Assembly: GCA_001803225.1 (NCBI GenBank)
Contig: MHBF01000077.1
Location: 1 to 64,000 of the forward strand
Direction: 5' to 3'
Source: Lentisphaerae bacterium GWF2_44_16
Lineage (GTDB): Bacteria; Verrucomicrobiota; Lentisphaeria; Victivallales; GWF2-45-14
DNA length: 64,000 nucleotides
The position numbers and the translations under genes were made by a program. Below, piece by piece: positions 35,488-42,997 of the stretch; within the stretch, counting starts at the first letter, position 1, and each line of letters begins with the position of its first letter. The notes beneath the pieces are model-generated. The model saw only the letters and a program-made list of their open reading frames with translations, was not told the origin of the DNA and searched no databases.

Positions 35488-36021
35488 ATGAGAACAAAGA
35501 TTTTAGTATTGGCAATAACGTCTCTCCTCTGGATGACGGCGTACAGTCAGGATCTCAGTATTTTTGAGGCGGCGCAGAAAAATAATCTGAACAAGGTCAG
35601 AGAATATAGCGGCAATGTGAACACTCCGGCGCAGGATGGAAGGGGCTGGACACCTCTGATAGCGGCGGCGTTCGCGGGACATGCCGACATGGTTAAGCTG
35701 CTCATAGAAAAAGACGCTGACGTCAACGCTAAAAGCAGCGGCAAGGGAGAGACCGCCTTAATGAGAGCAGTCGCATACCCCGAAATAGTAAAAATACTCC
35801 TCGATAAAAAAGCCGATATAAATATAGCAAACACCAGTACCGGATCTACAGCGTTGATGTTGGCAGCGGCGGCAGGCCATAAGGAAACAGTGAAAATACT
35901 GCTTGAGCACAAGCCTGATTTAAAAGTAAAAAATAAAGGCGGAAAAACGGCCCTGCAATGTGCCGCAAATGCTGAAATAACGGAGTTAATCAAAAATGCC
36001 GAAAGCATAAGTAATCAGTAG
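35488..36021 (+). CDS. Secreted ankyrin-repeat protein
   Basis: 177 aa. A signal peptide (about residues 1-20, cleavage near AYS) is followed by about four ankyrin repeats: DGRGWTPLIAAAFAGHADMVKLLIEKDADVNAKS, GETALMRAVAYPEIVKILLDKKADI, GSTALMLAAAAGHKETVKILLEHKPDL, GKTALQCAANAEITELIKN. Ankyrin arrays mediate protein binding. Its export and position between two polysaccharide genes suggest it contacts the secreted enzyme or the pseudopilin, which is inference. Confidence 0.9.
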   Translation: MRTKILVLAITSLLWMTAYSQDLSIFEAAQKNNLNKVREYSGNVNTPAQDGRGWTPLIAAAFAGHADMVKLLIEKDADVNAKSSGKGETALMRAVAYPEIVKILLDKKADINIANTSTGSTALMLAAAAGHKETVKILLEHKPDLKVKNKGGKTALQCAANAEITELIKNAESISNQ

Positions 36022-36046
36022 TTTTTTTAAAAAAGGATGATAATAG

Positions 36047-37615
36047 ATGAAGGCCTCCCCTGTATTTTCTTTCGCCCAAAAATTATATGAAAAAGAAATT
36101 GAAGCCGATATAAGGAATGATGCTTCGGATTGGTACGAGTTTTCAGTAGCGCCCGATGGAAAACTTGACGTAAAGGCCGGAACGGAAAGAGCTGTTCTTT
36201 ATGCGGTGTATGATGCTCTGGACGGAAAAAAATCGGGGAATGAAAAACCTGAATTTTCAATCCGCGGCCTTAACCCCTGCGAAAGCCTGAAAAGGCATAC
36301 AAAGGAACAGATAATAAAGCTGATTGACCGGATGGGCAGGTGGCGGATGAACACTATTATTATCCACTCAAACTACGGTTTTGTGAACCACAAAAATACA
36401 ATCGTGGAGGAATGCGCAAAAAGAGGGATTGAAATGACGCATTACACATATTCAAACCTTTCCTTCATGCGCGGTATTGAAAATACACACTTCGCGAAAG
36501 ACGAAAACGGAAAGCCCCTTTATGATAATCTGGAATGTGAAACAAGGCTCTGCGTAAACGACAAAGACGCTTTGAATAAATATGCTGAAGGCGTTAAAAA
36601 ATATCTCGGCGAACATTCTGATTACGAACGGATGCTCTTTGCCACGGCGGACGGACGCTCCCTTTGTCTGTGCCCGGCTTGCAGAAATAAAAACGCGATA
36701 GAACAATGGCAACCTGTATTCGATGTGTTTTTCGATACCGCTTACGGCAAACGCAAACTCGAAATGATATCCTATGTACAGCGTTTCAGCGTTCCTGCCG
36801 ATACATCAAGAATCAGCAAACTCGACAGTGTGATGTTTGATACACATATCCGCTATCCGAGAACTCCACTCGGGGTTTTTCATGAATTCATGAAAGAAGG
36901 TTATGATGTTGAAGTAAAAATGGACTCCCGGGCGGCACGGCCGGTAAATCTTTATCTGCTTGACAGGATTAAAGACTGGAGAAAGTCTTTCAGCGGTAAA
37001 CTTTATATCTTTGAAAATCTCATGATACAAGGCATTCTCGGCTGTCCCAGGCCCAATACTTCCGTTTACCTTGAGGATCTGAAAACTTTCAGGAAAGCTG
37101 GAGTTGACGGAGTGGTTTATGAATGTTTTGAACCTGGAATAAAGCCGTTTTTGAAATGTTTCGATAAAATAGCCGCCGCAATGTGGAACGTCAATGCCGT
37201 GTATGAAAAAGACAATTTTGAAAAAGCATATCTGGAGGATGGTGCTTCAGATACAGATCCCTGGGCAGTCTGGCCCGGATGCGAAAAATGGGACGGGGTG
37301 AGAAGCGATTATCCTATGTCCGAACTCTCTGTACTCTACTATAAGGTCATCAGATCTCCTGACAAGGATAATATTTTCAATATGATGGATTATGTCATGG
37401 AGCATGAAAACCGTGAGGACTTTGACTGGCTCTACATTTTATTTACAGGCATGAAAAAAGCCTTCAATATGGGATTCATCAGCCCTGAAAGTGAAAAGGA
37501 AAAACAGTTCCTCTGCATGAGAAAGCTCTGGGACTTTCAGGAATTGCGCCAAAATCCGCGGCAGGAGACTATAAATATTATCAAGTCTCTAATGGAGAAA
37601 GAACGTTCCAGCTGA
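36047..37615 (+). CDS. DUF4838-like putative glycan-processing protein
   Basis: 522 aa, no signal peptide. The first ~60 residues are a GH20b-like remnant ending in ERAVLYAVYDALDG. The core (about 70-450) reads as the TIM-barrel DUF4838 type: PEFSIRGLNPCESLKRHTKEQIIKLIDRMGRWRMNTIIIHSNYG, CVNDKDALNKYAEGVKKYLGEH, FATADGRSLCLCPACRNKNAI, VMFDTHIRYPRTPLGVFHEFM. The C-x-C-x2-C cluster is characteristic. Related proteins accompany glycosidases; catalysis is not demonstrated to my knowledge. It is the last gene of the operon beginning at 30260. Confidence 0.75.
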   Translation: MKASPVFSFAQKLYEKEIEADIRNDASDWYEFSVAPDGKLDVKAGTERAVLYAVYDALDGKKSGNEKPEFSIRGLNPCESLKRHTKEQIIKLIDRMGRWRMNTIIIHSNYGFVNHKNTIVEECAKRGIEMTHYTYSNLSFMRGIENTHFAKDENGKPLYDNLECETRLCVNDKDALNKYAEGVKKYLGEHSDYERMLFATADGRSLCLCPACRNKNAIEQWQPVFDVFFDTAYGKRKLEMISYVQRFSVPADTSRISKLDSVMFDTHIRYPRTPLGVFHEFMKEGYDVEVKMDSRAARPVNLYLLDRIKDWRKSFSGKLYIFENLMIQGILGCPRPNTSVYLEDLKTFRKAGVDGVVYECFEPGIKPFLKCFDKIAAAMWNVNAVYEKDNFEKAYLEDGASDTDPWAVWPGCEKWDGVRSDYPMSELSVLYYKVIRSPDKDNIFNMMDYVMEHENREDFDWLYILFTGMKKAFNMGFISPESEKEKQFLCMRKLWDFQELRQNPRQETINIIKSLMEKERSS

Positions 37616-37668
37616 AATTTTTCAAGTTCAGAATAATGTAACAAAGGACCTTTTTTTAATTTTCTCTG

Positions 37669-37697
37669 TTGACATTGTTCATAATATAGTATAAAAT
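37669..37697 (+). promoter_or_regulatory. Promoter of the cbiZ riboswitch transcript
   Basis: TTGACA at 37669-37674, 17-bp spacer, TAAAAT at 37692-37697. Transcription would start near 37704, just before the conserved riboswitch core. Confidence 0.75.
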
Positions 37698-37703
37698 TAA
37701 AAG

Positions 37704-37850
37704 ATAATTTGCTTTATAGAGAATTTCCGTGTAAACCGGAAGCGGTCGCGCCACTGTGAATGGGACAGTCCCATGAGCCAGACCTCTGTTAAGCTGATTG
37801 CGGTATGTCTCCGCGCAAGGGACGAACGTGACAGTGATTTTATATAAACA
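37704..37850 (+). ncRNA. Cobalamin riboswitch
   Basis: The leader holds the conserved cobalamin-aptamer core. GAATTTCCGTG at 37721 leads into a TTCCG/CCGGAA stem, then GCGCCACTGTGA (37748-37759), a hairpin ATGGGA CAG TCCCAT and the AGCCAGACCTCTG box (37777-37789). It is followed by a terminator and the cobinamide amidohydrolase gene, a context expected for AdoCbl control. Boundaries are approximate and the 3' box is shorter than the usual B12 box. Confidence 0.88.
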
Positions 37851-37851
37851 A

Positions 37852-37894
37852 CTGCCGATGTTCTTCGTGAGGAGCGCATCGGCAGATTTTTTTT
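37852..37894 (+). terminator. Riboswitch expression-platform terminator
   Basis: Perfect 9-bp stem CTGCCGATG (37852-37860) / CATCGGCAG (37877-37885) followed by A and eight T (37887-37894). It lies between the aptamer and ATG 37961, so ligand-dependent premature termination is the likely mechanism. Confidence 0.88.
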
Positions 37895-37960
37895 GAGCCG
37901 TTTTCGGGTTCCCGTCTGCCTTGTGCCGTTCCGCAATCTATACGCAAAAGGCTTGTGATT

Positions 37961-38689
37961 ATGCTTATTTATAAGGACGGGACGTATCTGGTTGAAAAAA
38001 CAGACGGGCATGTGCATGTCTGTTTCAGTTCTCCAAGGCTGACGTTGAGTTCCGCCGTACTGAACGGCGGGGTCTGCCGTGCTTCACATCTCGTGAATAT
38101 GAAAGTTGACCAAAATTTTAACGGCGTGCGTACGGAATGCGGCCCTCCCGAAGAAGCATTGCTTGACTACATCAGACGCAACGGCTGGCAGGGCACTGCC
38201 GTGGGTATGATGACATCGACATTCATGGCGTCTTTCAGAATGACGCTTTCGAATGAACAGGATATTCATACAGCCGTTATATGCACCTCGGGACTGGCCA
38301 ACGCTAAACGGGCGGGAGACAGCGCCGAATACAGGTTTATGGCCCAGGAGGAAGATTACGCGCCCGCCGCCGGCACTATAAACCTCATCGCGATTACAGA
38401 TGCCAAACTTTCCCCGTCCGCCATGACCGAGGCTGTAATGATTATCACCGAAGCCAAGACTGCCGCCATGCAGGAGCTGGATGTCAAAAGTTATTCCAGC
38501 GGAAAAATTGCCACAGGCACCGGCACAGACAGCATAGCTGTGATAACAGGGGAAGGCCGGAATGTGAAGTATTGCGGAAAACATGTGATTTTTGGCGAAA
38601 TGCTCGCTAAAATGATTATTTCGACTATAAGAGATTCCGTATTGAAAAATGGTTCCGACTCCAATTTTCAGGAATTCAGAATAAACTAG
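37961..38689 (+). CDS. cbiZ: Adenosylcobinamide amidohydrolase
   Basis: 242 aa. Matches the CbiZ family along its length: SSAVLNGGVCRASHLVNMKVD, VGMMTSTFMASFRM, AVICTSGLANAKRAGD, APAAGTINLIAITDAKLSPSAMTEAVMIITEAKTAAMQELDV and SSGKIATGTGTDSIAVI. CbiZ hydrolyses adenosylcobinamide or pseudocobalamins to adenosylcobyric acid, allowing salvage and remodelling of foreign corrinoids. ATG 37961 is preferred to GTG 37955 because AAAGG (37947-37951) is then well spaced. No corrinoid transporter or cob genes are adjacent; the next genes are a pseudopilin and a membrane protein. Confidence 0.93.
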   Translation: MLIYKDGTYLVEKTDGHVHVCFSSPRLTLSSAVLNGGVCRASHLVNMKVDQNFNGVRTECGPPEEALLDYIRRNGWQGTAVGMMTSTFMASFRMTLSNEQDIHTAVICTSGLANAKRAGDSAEYRFMAQEEDYAPAAGTINLIAITDAKLSPSAMTEAVMIITEAKTAAMQELDVKSYSSGKIATGTGTDSIAVITGEGRNVKYCGKHVIFGEMLAKMIISTIRDSVLKNGSDSNFQEFRIN

Positions 38690-38708
38690 TTAAAAGAAGG
38701 GATTGATA

Positions 38709-39560
38709 ATGTTTTCAAGGAAAAAGGCAGGAAGTATTTTCAGAGTTATGTTTTTTACGATTGTCGAGCTCCTGGTTGTGATAGGCATAATAGTGATACT
38801 GGCAGGAATTCTGCTGCCGGCACTGGTAAAGTCCAAAGACAAAGGGAAAAGCGCCAGTTGTATGTCAAACCTCAAACAGCTGGCCTTGGCGAATACTCAG
38901 TACTCAAATGATTTCAGCACTTATGTCTCATACAACCCCGGCCCTGTCGGTGGCAATGACGCCAGATGGCATGGGGTAAGAAAGGACAGCGGTTCTGATT
39001 TTGACCCTTCAAAAGGCCCTCTTGTTTCCTATCTTGGGGAAAGCGGCAAGGTTAAAGCCTGTCCCGGGATGCAGGATTTTGCCAGCGGTTTTGAAGCCGG
39101 ATGCGGGGGATACGGCTATAACGAGGCAGGCGTTGGTTCAACAAAATACCTCATAGGCTTTTCATGGCCTGATTATTCTCTGGTAACAGGCATGAAACCC
39201 GAAAAAATCGAAAACCCCGCATCAACTGTAATGTTCGCGGATGCCGCATACCTGAATTCGGGAGTTTTAATAGAATATTCTTCCGTTGAAGCCCCTTTTG
39301 CGCTTTGGGGGGCAACGACCGATAAGCTAAGGACCAAAAAGCCTACTTCCAGTTATTCTACTGCCACTGTACATTTCCGTCACGGGCGTTCAGCCAATAT
39401 TTCCTGGGTTGACGGACATGCCGACAGCCGCAAAATGACTTTTTCTCATACTTCCGGTATTTCCACCATCGCGGAACTCGAAAATGTCAATATAGGGAAT
39501 TTCGGTCCTGAGGATAATTCGCTTTATGATCCGTGGAACGACAATATACCTGAAAGCTGA
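38709..39560 (+). CDS. Pseudopilin-like protein, H-X9-DG type
   Basis: 283 aa. FTIVELLVVIGIIVILAGILLPAL follows a basic leader of about 15 residues that itself is partly hydrophobic (GSIFRVMF). The C-terminal motif is H-GRSANISWV-DG. A glycine-rich middle (CGGYGYNEAGVGS) and a pair of Cys are present. GAAGGG is well spaced before ATG 38709; TTG 38703 is rejected. It starts 19 bases after cbiZ with no terminator between, so it may share the riboswitch-controlled transcript. This one has no polysaccharide enzyme next to it. Confidence 0.86.
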   Translation: MFSRKKAGSIFRVMFFTIVELLVVIGIIVILAGILLPALVKSKDKGKSASCMSNLKQLALANTQYSNDFSTYVSYNPGPVGGNDARWHGVRKDSGSDFDPSKGPLVSYLGESGKVKACPGMQDFASGFEAGCGGYGYNEAGVGSTKYLIGFSWPDYSLVTGMKPEKIENPASTVMFADAAYLNSGVLIEYSSVEAPFALWGATTDKLRTKKPTSSYSTATVHFRHGRSANISWVDGHADSRKMTFSHTSGISTIAELENVNIGNFGPEDNSLYDPWNDNIPES

Positions 39561-39575
39561 GAAAGGAGACTTTTT

Positions 39576-40112
39576 ATGCAGAATCTCAGAAAGACTTTCG
39601 TTAATTTAGGCGAAATGGTTATGGAAAAAAAGCTGGAATTTCGGAGAAAGCGCGAAAAAACCAGGCAGATAAAACGTTATTCGAAATCAGTGGTAAATAC
39701 AGTTGTTTTTCTGGCTGTATTCAGCGGCATGGGTTTTGTCTCATATAAAGTTTTCCACGATGAGAACAGGCGTCCGCCCGCTGTTTATACGGCACTTGAA
39801 GACCAGACTGAAATAAAAAAGATTTCAGCCTGTATTGAAGTGACTTTGAAAGACTATGTTTCCGGAGGTAAAAAATTCAGTCCGGAGAAACTTTCAGGAA
39901 TATCCCCTCAGATAACCGCGATATGGAACAGTCTTTTTCAGGATATCGCCAATCCCGGAACTGCCGTGGTACTGAACGTAAAGTCTATTTCCGGACATGA
40001 GAGTATTTTAAAGGCGGAGTGTGTCGCCGGTGAAAACGGTCGTTTTGTTTTTACCCTGCGCCGTGCGGGGAATAAGTTTTCGGTAATAGGCATAGACCGT
40101 CTCAGAAGCTGA
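39576..40112 (+). CDS. Single-pass membrane protein of unknown function
   Basis: 178 aa. A strongly basic N-terminus (KKLEFRRKREKTRQIKRYSK) precedes one transmembrane helix at about residues 45-63 (VVNTVVFLAVFSGMGFVSY), giving a cytoplasmic N-terminus and a ~115-residue exported domain (IEVTLKDYVSGGKKFSPEKLSG and onward). No family recognised. It starts 15 bases after the pseudopilin gene with a strong AAAGGAG site, so the pair is probably functional together, for example as a pseudopilin partner. Confidence 0.72.
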   Translation: MQNLRKTFVNLGEMVMEKKLEFRRKREKTRQIKRYSKSVVNTVVFLAVFSGMGFVSYKVFHDENRRPPAVYTALEDQTEIKKISACIEVTLKDYVSGGKKFSPEKLSGISPQITAIWNSLFQDIANPGTAVVLNVKSISGHESILKAECVAGENGRFVFTLRRAGNKFSVIGIDRLRS

Positions 40113-40135
40113 ACCGAGTTCAGTTTCAGTTTTTC
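40109..40135 (+). terminator. Probable intrinsic terminator after the pseudopilin operon
   Basis: CTGAAC CGA GTTCAG (40109-40123) followed by TTTCAGTTTTT. The stem is short (6 bp, extendable by weak pairs) and overlaps the last codon of the upstream gene. Confidence 0.55.
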
Positions 40136-40247
40136 TTTGGATTTTTTTTGGTGGTAAATTTGCAAAGCGGCAGAAAAGGGATATACTACTTTTTGCTGTT
40201 TTGATTTTGCTTATATTCTAACAGAAACAAGGAATACTAAAACGATT

Positions 40248-40511
40248 ATGGACAAAGTAAAGAAAAGCGAAGTAATAAAGAAATACGCTCGCAAGGAAGG
40301 CGACACAGGTTCGCCTGAAGTACAGATAGCTGTGCTTACTAAGAGGATTACAGAACTTACAGCGCACTTGCAGACCAATAAAAAAGACCAGAGCACCAGA
40401 CATGGTTTGCTTGCTATGGTCAGTCGCAGGCGCCGTCTTCTCAGTTACCTGAAAAAAACAAATCACGAGCGTTATCTTTCCCTTACACAGGAACTTGATA
40501 TACGTAAGTAG
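40248..40511 (+). CDS. rpsO: 30S ribosomal protein S15
   Basis: 87 aa, full length. Binds the three-way junction of 16S rRNA helices 20-22 and nucleates platform assembly. Recognisable blocks are [55 protein letters not shown] and [15 protein letters not shown]. It is followed by pnp, the conserved rpsO-pnp order, with a terminator-like hairpin between them. Confidence 0.97.
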   Translation: MDKVKKSEVIKKYARKEGDTGSPEVQIAVLTKRITELTAHLQTNKKDQSTRHGLLAMVSRRRRLLSYLKKTNHERYLSLTQELDIRK

Positions 40512-40524
40512 TATCGGTTTAGAG

Positions 40525-40550
40525 GAAAACCGCGGCTTGTCGCGGTTTTC
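40525..40550 (+). terminator. Hairpin after rpsO
   Basis: Perfect 10-bp stem GAAAACCGCG / CGCGGTTTTC with a 6-nt loop, followed by only a weak T content (ATAAAATAAT). It may terminate part of the rpsO transcripts or protect the 3' end. Confidence 0.65.
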
Positions 40551-40610
40551 ATAAAATAATAAAATAATATCAGGATTTAGAGGTAAGAAGGCGAAAACTT
40601 GAGCTTCAGT

Positions 40611-40667
40611 GGAATTCGGTCGGTATCAGTATCTGAAAAAATGTTCGGGGATTGATACCGCTATTCC
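40611..40667 (+). promoter_or_regulatory. Long stem-loop between rpsO and pnp
   Basis: CGGTATCA (40621-40628) pairs perfectly with TGATACCG (40653-40660), and GGAAT (40611-40615) with ATTCC (40663-40667) across a small internal loop. In E. coli an RNase III-cleaved stem upstream of pnp lets PNPase control its own mRNA, so an analogous processing site on read-through rpsO-pnp RNA is possible. A separate pnp promoter lies after it (TTGATT 40687-40692, 17 bp, TATTAT 40710-40715). Confidence 0.55.
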
Positions 40668-40793
40668 GCGAAGTAAGAATTTCTGCTTGATTTTACCATA
40701 CAAAATTCATATTATTCCGTGAACAATGCGCGAAGATGTATTCTCTAATTACGAAAAACGCGCGAAATGACTTTTTTTAACAAAGGAATGAAA

Positions 40794-42902
40794 ATGTCAG
40801 AAACAAAAATAAGTTTCGAAATCGACAATGGCCGCAGTATTGAAATCTCAACAGGAAAAATGGCAAAGCTTGCCAACGGTTCGTGCCTGGTACGCCAGGG
40901 CGACACGATTGTGCTGGCGGCTGCCTGTTCCGGCCCTGCAAGGAAAGGGGCTGACTTTTTCCCGCTTCAGGTTGATTACAGGGAAAGATACAGCGCGGTA
41001 GGCCGTTTCCCCGGAGGATATATCAAGAGGGAAGGTCGCCCGAATGACAAGGAAATCCTCACATGCAGAGTTACAGACCGCCCGATAAGGCCTCTTTTTC
41101 CGGATGGATATTATGACGAAGTGCTTATACAGGCGCTTCTTATGAGTGCCGATGGCGAAAATGAGCCCGATGTATTGTGTATGCTTGGCGCGTCAGTCGC
41201 GCTTTGCCTTTCAGATCTGCCCTTTCAGGGACCTATCGGTGCTGTGAGAATCGCTTATATTGACGGCAAGTTCGTGGCCAACCCCACAAACTCGGAAATC
41301 AAAAAAAGTTCAATAGAGCTGATTTACGCGGGTATCGCCGACAAGGTCATAATGATTGAGGGCGAAGCACATGAATGTCCGGATCAGCTTCTTAAAGACG
41401 CTATGGTTTTTGCAAATGAAATAATTAAGAAACAGATTGCGGTACAGTTGGACCTGATGGCAAAGGCCGGGAAACAGAAAAAAGCCCCTGCTTTGCAGCT
41501 TGTTCCTGAAAACATAAAAACAGCTGTCGTTAACTTCTCCAAGGATAAACTTGAAAAAGTTTCTTCCATACACGGCAAAGAAGAAAGAAATGCCGCTCTC
41601 GACGCTCTCTGCAAGGAAGCGATACAGATACTGGCGTATGAAAATCCCAAGGATAATCAGGAAGAACTTGAGATAAATGTAAAGAGAACATTTGATGACC
41701 TCGTGAAAAAATCTGTAAGGGACGCGATACTCAACAAGGGCTTGCGTCCTGATGGGCGTTCGGTAAAGGATTTGAGGCCGATAAGCGCTGAAGTCGCTGT
41801 CCTGCCGATTGTGCACGGAAGCGGTCTCTTCTCACGCGGAGAAACTCAGGCCCTCGTCCTGACAACCCTCGGCGGCCCTAAAGACACACAGGAAAACGAT
41901 GCCATAACAGGCGGAGAAAACGAAAAGAAATTTTATCTGCATTACAACTTTCCTAATTTCAGCGTTGGTGAAGCAGGAAGAATAACCGGTCCCGGAAGGC
42001 GTGAAATAGGTCATGGAAACTTGGCCGAACGTTCAGTGGCCCAAGTAATACCGGAGGATTTCCCGTACACCGTCCGTTGCGTTTCAGAAGTGCTTGCCTC
42101 CAATGGCTCAACCTCCATGGCCAGCGTTTGCGGAGCTATCCTGTCCCTCATGGACGCGGGCGTTCCGATAAAAGCGCCTGTCGCGGGGATTTCATGCGGG
42201 CTTGTAACTGATGAAAACAAGTCTGTTATACTTACTGACATACTTGGAGCGGAAGACCATTTCGGCGATATGGATTTCAAAGTATGCGGTACACGTGCCG
42301 GAATTACAGGATTTCAGCTTGATCTGAAACTCCCCGGAATTCCAATAGACCTGCTCTGCGCCGCTATGGACCAGAACCTTGTAGCGCGTAATCAGATTCT
42401 CGATATAATCGAAGCCTGTATGCCCGCGCCGAGACCTGAAATAAGCAAAAACGCCCCTCAGATGGATACTATGAAAATCAATCCGGCCAAGATAGGCGCG
42501 CTGATTGGTCCCGGAGGGAAGAAGATAAAGGAAATTACCGAGGCGACCGGCGCTTCAATTGACATTGAAGATGACGGTACTGTCAAGATATTCGCCAAGG
42601 ACAGGGCTGCCCTTGATTACGCGAGAGAGAGAATAGAAGGCGTAACAGCTGAAGCTGAGATAGGCAAAGTCTATCGCGGCAAGGTTGTCAACGTCAGGGA
42701 TTTCGGCGCTTTCGTCGAGATAATGCCCGGACAGGAAGGTCTCCTGCATATTTCCGAAATGGCGAACTACAGGGTCGCTCAGGTTACAGATATATGCAAG
42801 GAAGGCGATTTCGTCTCAGTCAAGGTCATTGACATTGACAATTCCGGCAAGATACGTCTCAGCAGAAAAGCCGCTCTTGAAGAGATGGATAAAAAGAAAT
42901 AA
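40794..42902 (+). CDS. pnp: Polyribonucleotide nucleotidyltransferase (PNPase)
   Basis: 702 aa from ATG 40794, chosen because AAAGGA (40782-40787) is correctly spaced for it rather than for ATG 40767. Phosphorolytic 3'-5' exoribonuclease and degradosome component. Domains in order: RNase PH 1 (FFPLQVDYRERYSAVGRFPGGY), helical domain, RNase PH 2 (HGSGLFSRGETQALVLTTLGG, GRREIGHGNLAERSV, VLASNGSTSMASVCG, DHFGDMDFKVCGT), KH (IGALIGPGGKKIKEIT) and S1 (GKVYRGKVVNVRDFGAFVEIMPGQEGLLHISEM). All intact. Confidence 0.97.
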   Translation: MSETKISFEIDNGRSIEISTGKMAKLANGSCLVRQGDTIVLAAACSGPARKGADFFPLQVDYRERYSAVGRFPGGYIKREGRPNDKEILTCRVTDRPIRPLFPDGYYDEVLIQALLMSADGENEPDVLCMLGASVALCLSDLPFQGPIGAVRIAYIDGKFVANPTNSEIKKSSIELIYAGIADKVIMIEGEAHECPDQLLKDAMVFANEIIKKQIAVQLDLMAKAGKQKKAPALQLVPENIKTAVVNFSKDKLEKVSSIHGKEERNAALDALCKEAIQILAYENPKDNQEELEINVKRTFDDLVKKSVRDAILNKGLRPDGRSVKDLRPISAEVAVLPIVHGSGLFSRGETQALVLTTLGGPKDTQENDAITGGENEKKFYLHYNFPNFSVGEAGRITGPGRREIGHGNLAERSVAQVIPEDFPYTVRCVSEVLASNGSTSMASVCGAILSLMDAGVPIKAPVAGISCGLVTDENKSVILTDILGAEDHFGDMDFKVCGTRAGITGFQLDLKLPGIPIDLLCAAMDQNLVARNQILDIIEACMPAPRPEISKNAPQMDTMKINPAKIGALIGPGGKKIKEITEATGASIDIEDDGTVKIFAKDRAALDYARERIEGVTAEAEIGKVYRGKVVNVRDFGAFVEIMPGQEGLLHISEMANYRVAQVTDICKEGDFVSVKVIDIDNSGKIRLSRKAALEEMDKKK

Positions 42903-42921
42903 TCGGGTACCCTTAAATTTA

Positions 42922-42952
42922 AAGGCCGTATGAAAATACGGCCTTATTTTTA
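42922..42952 (+). terminator. Intrinsic terminator of pnp
   Basis: Perfect 10-bp stem AAGGCCGTAT / ATACGGCCTT with a GAAA loop, followed by ATTTTTA. Starts about 20 bases after the pnp stop. Confidence 0.9.
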
Positions 42953-42997
42953 ATGCGGGCAAGGTTTTTTTCCTCTAATCTAATTTGAGAATTGCCA

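Noticed and set aside
37616-37660. Terminator after the DUF4838-like gene
   Set aside because: The CTGAA...TTCAG pairing is only 5 bp with a long loop, and the T-run at 37651-37657 is not directly behind it.
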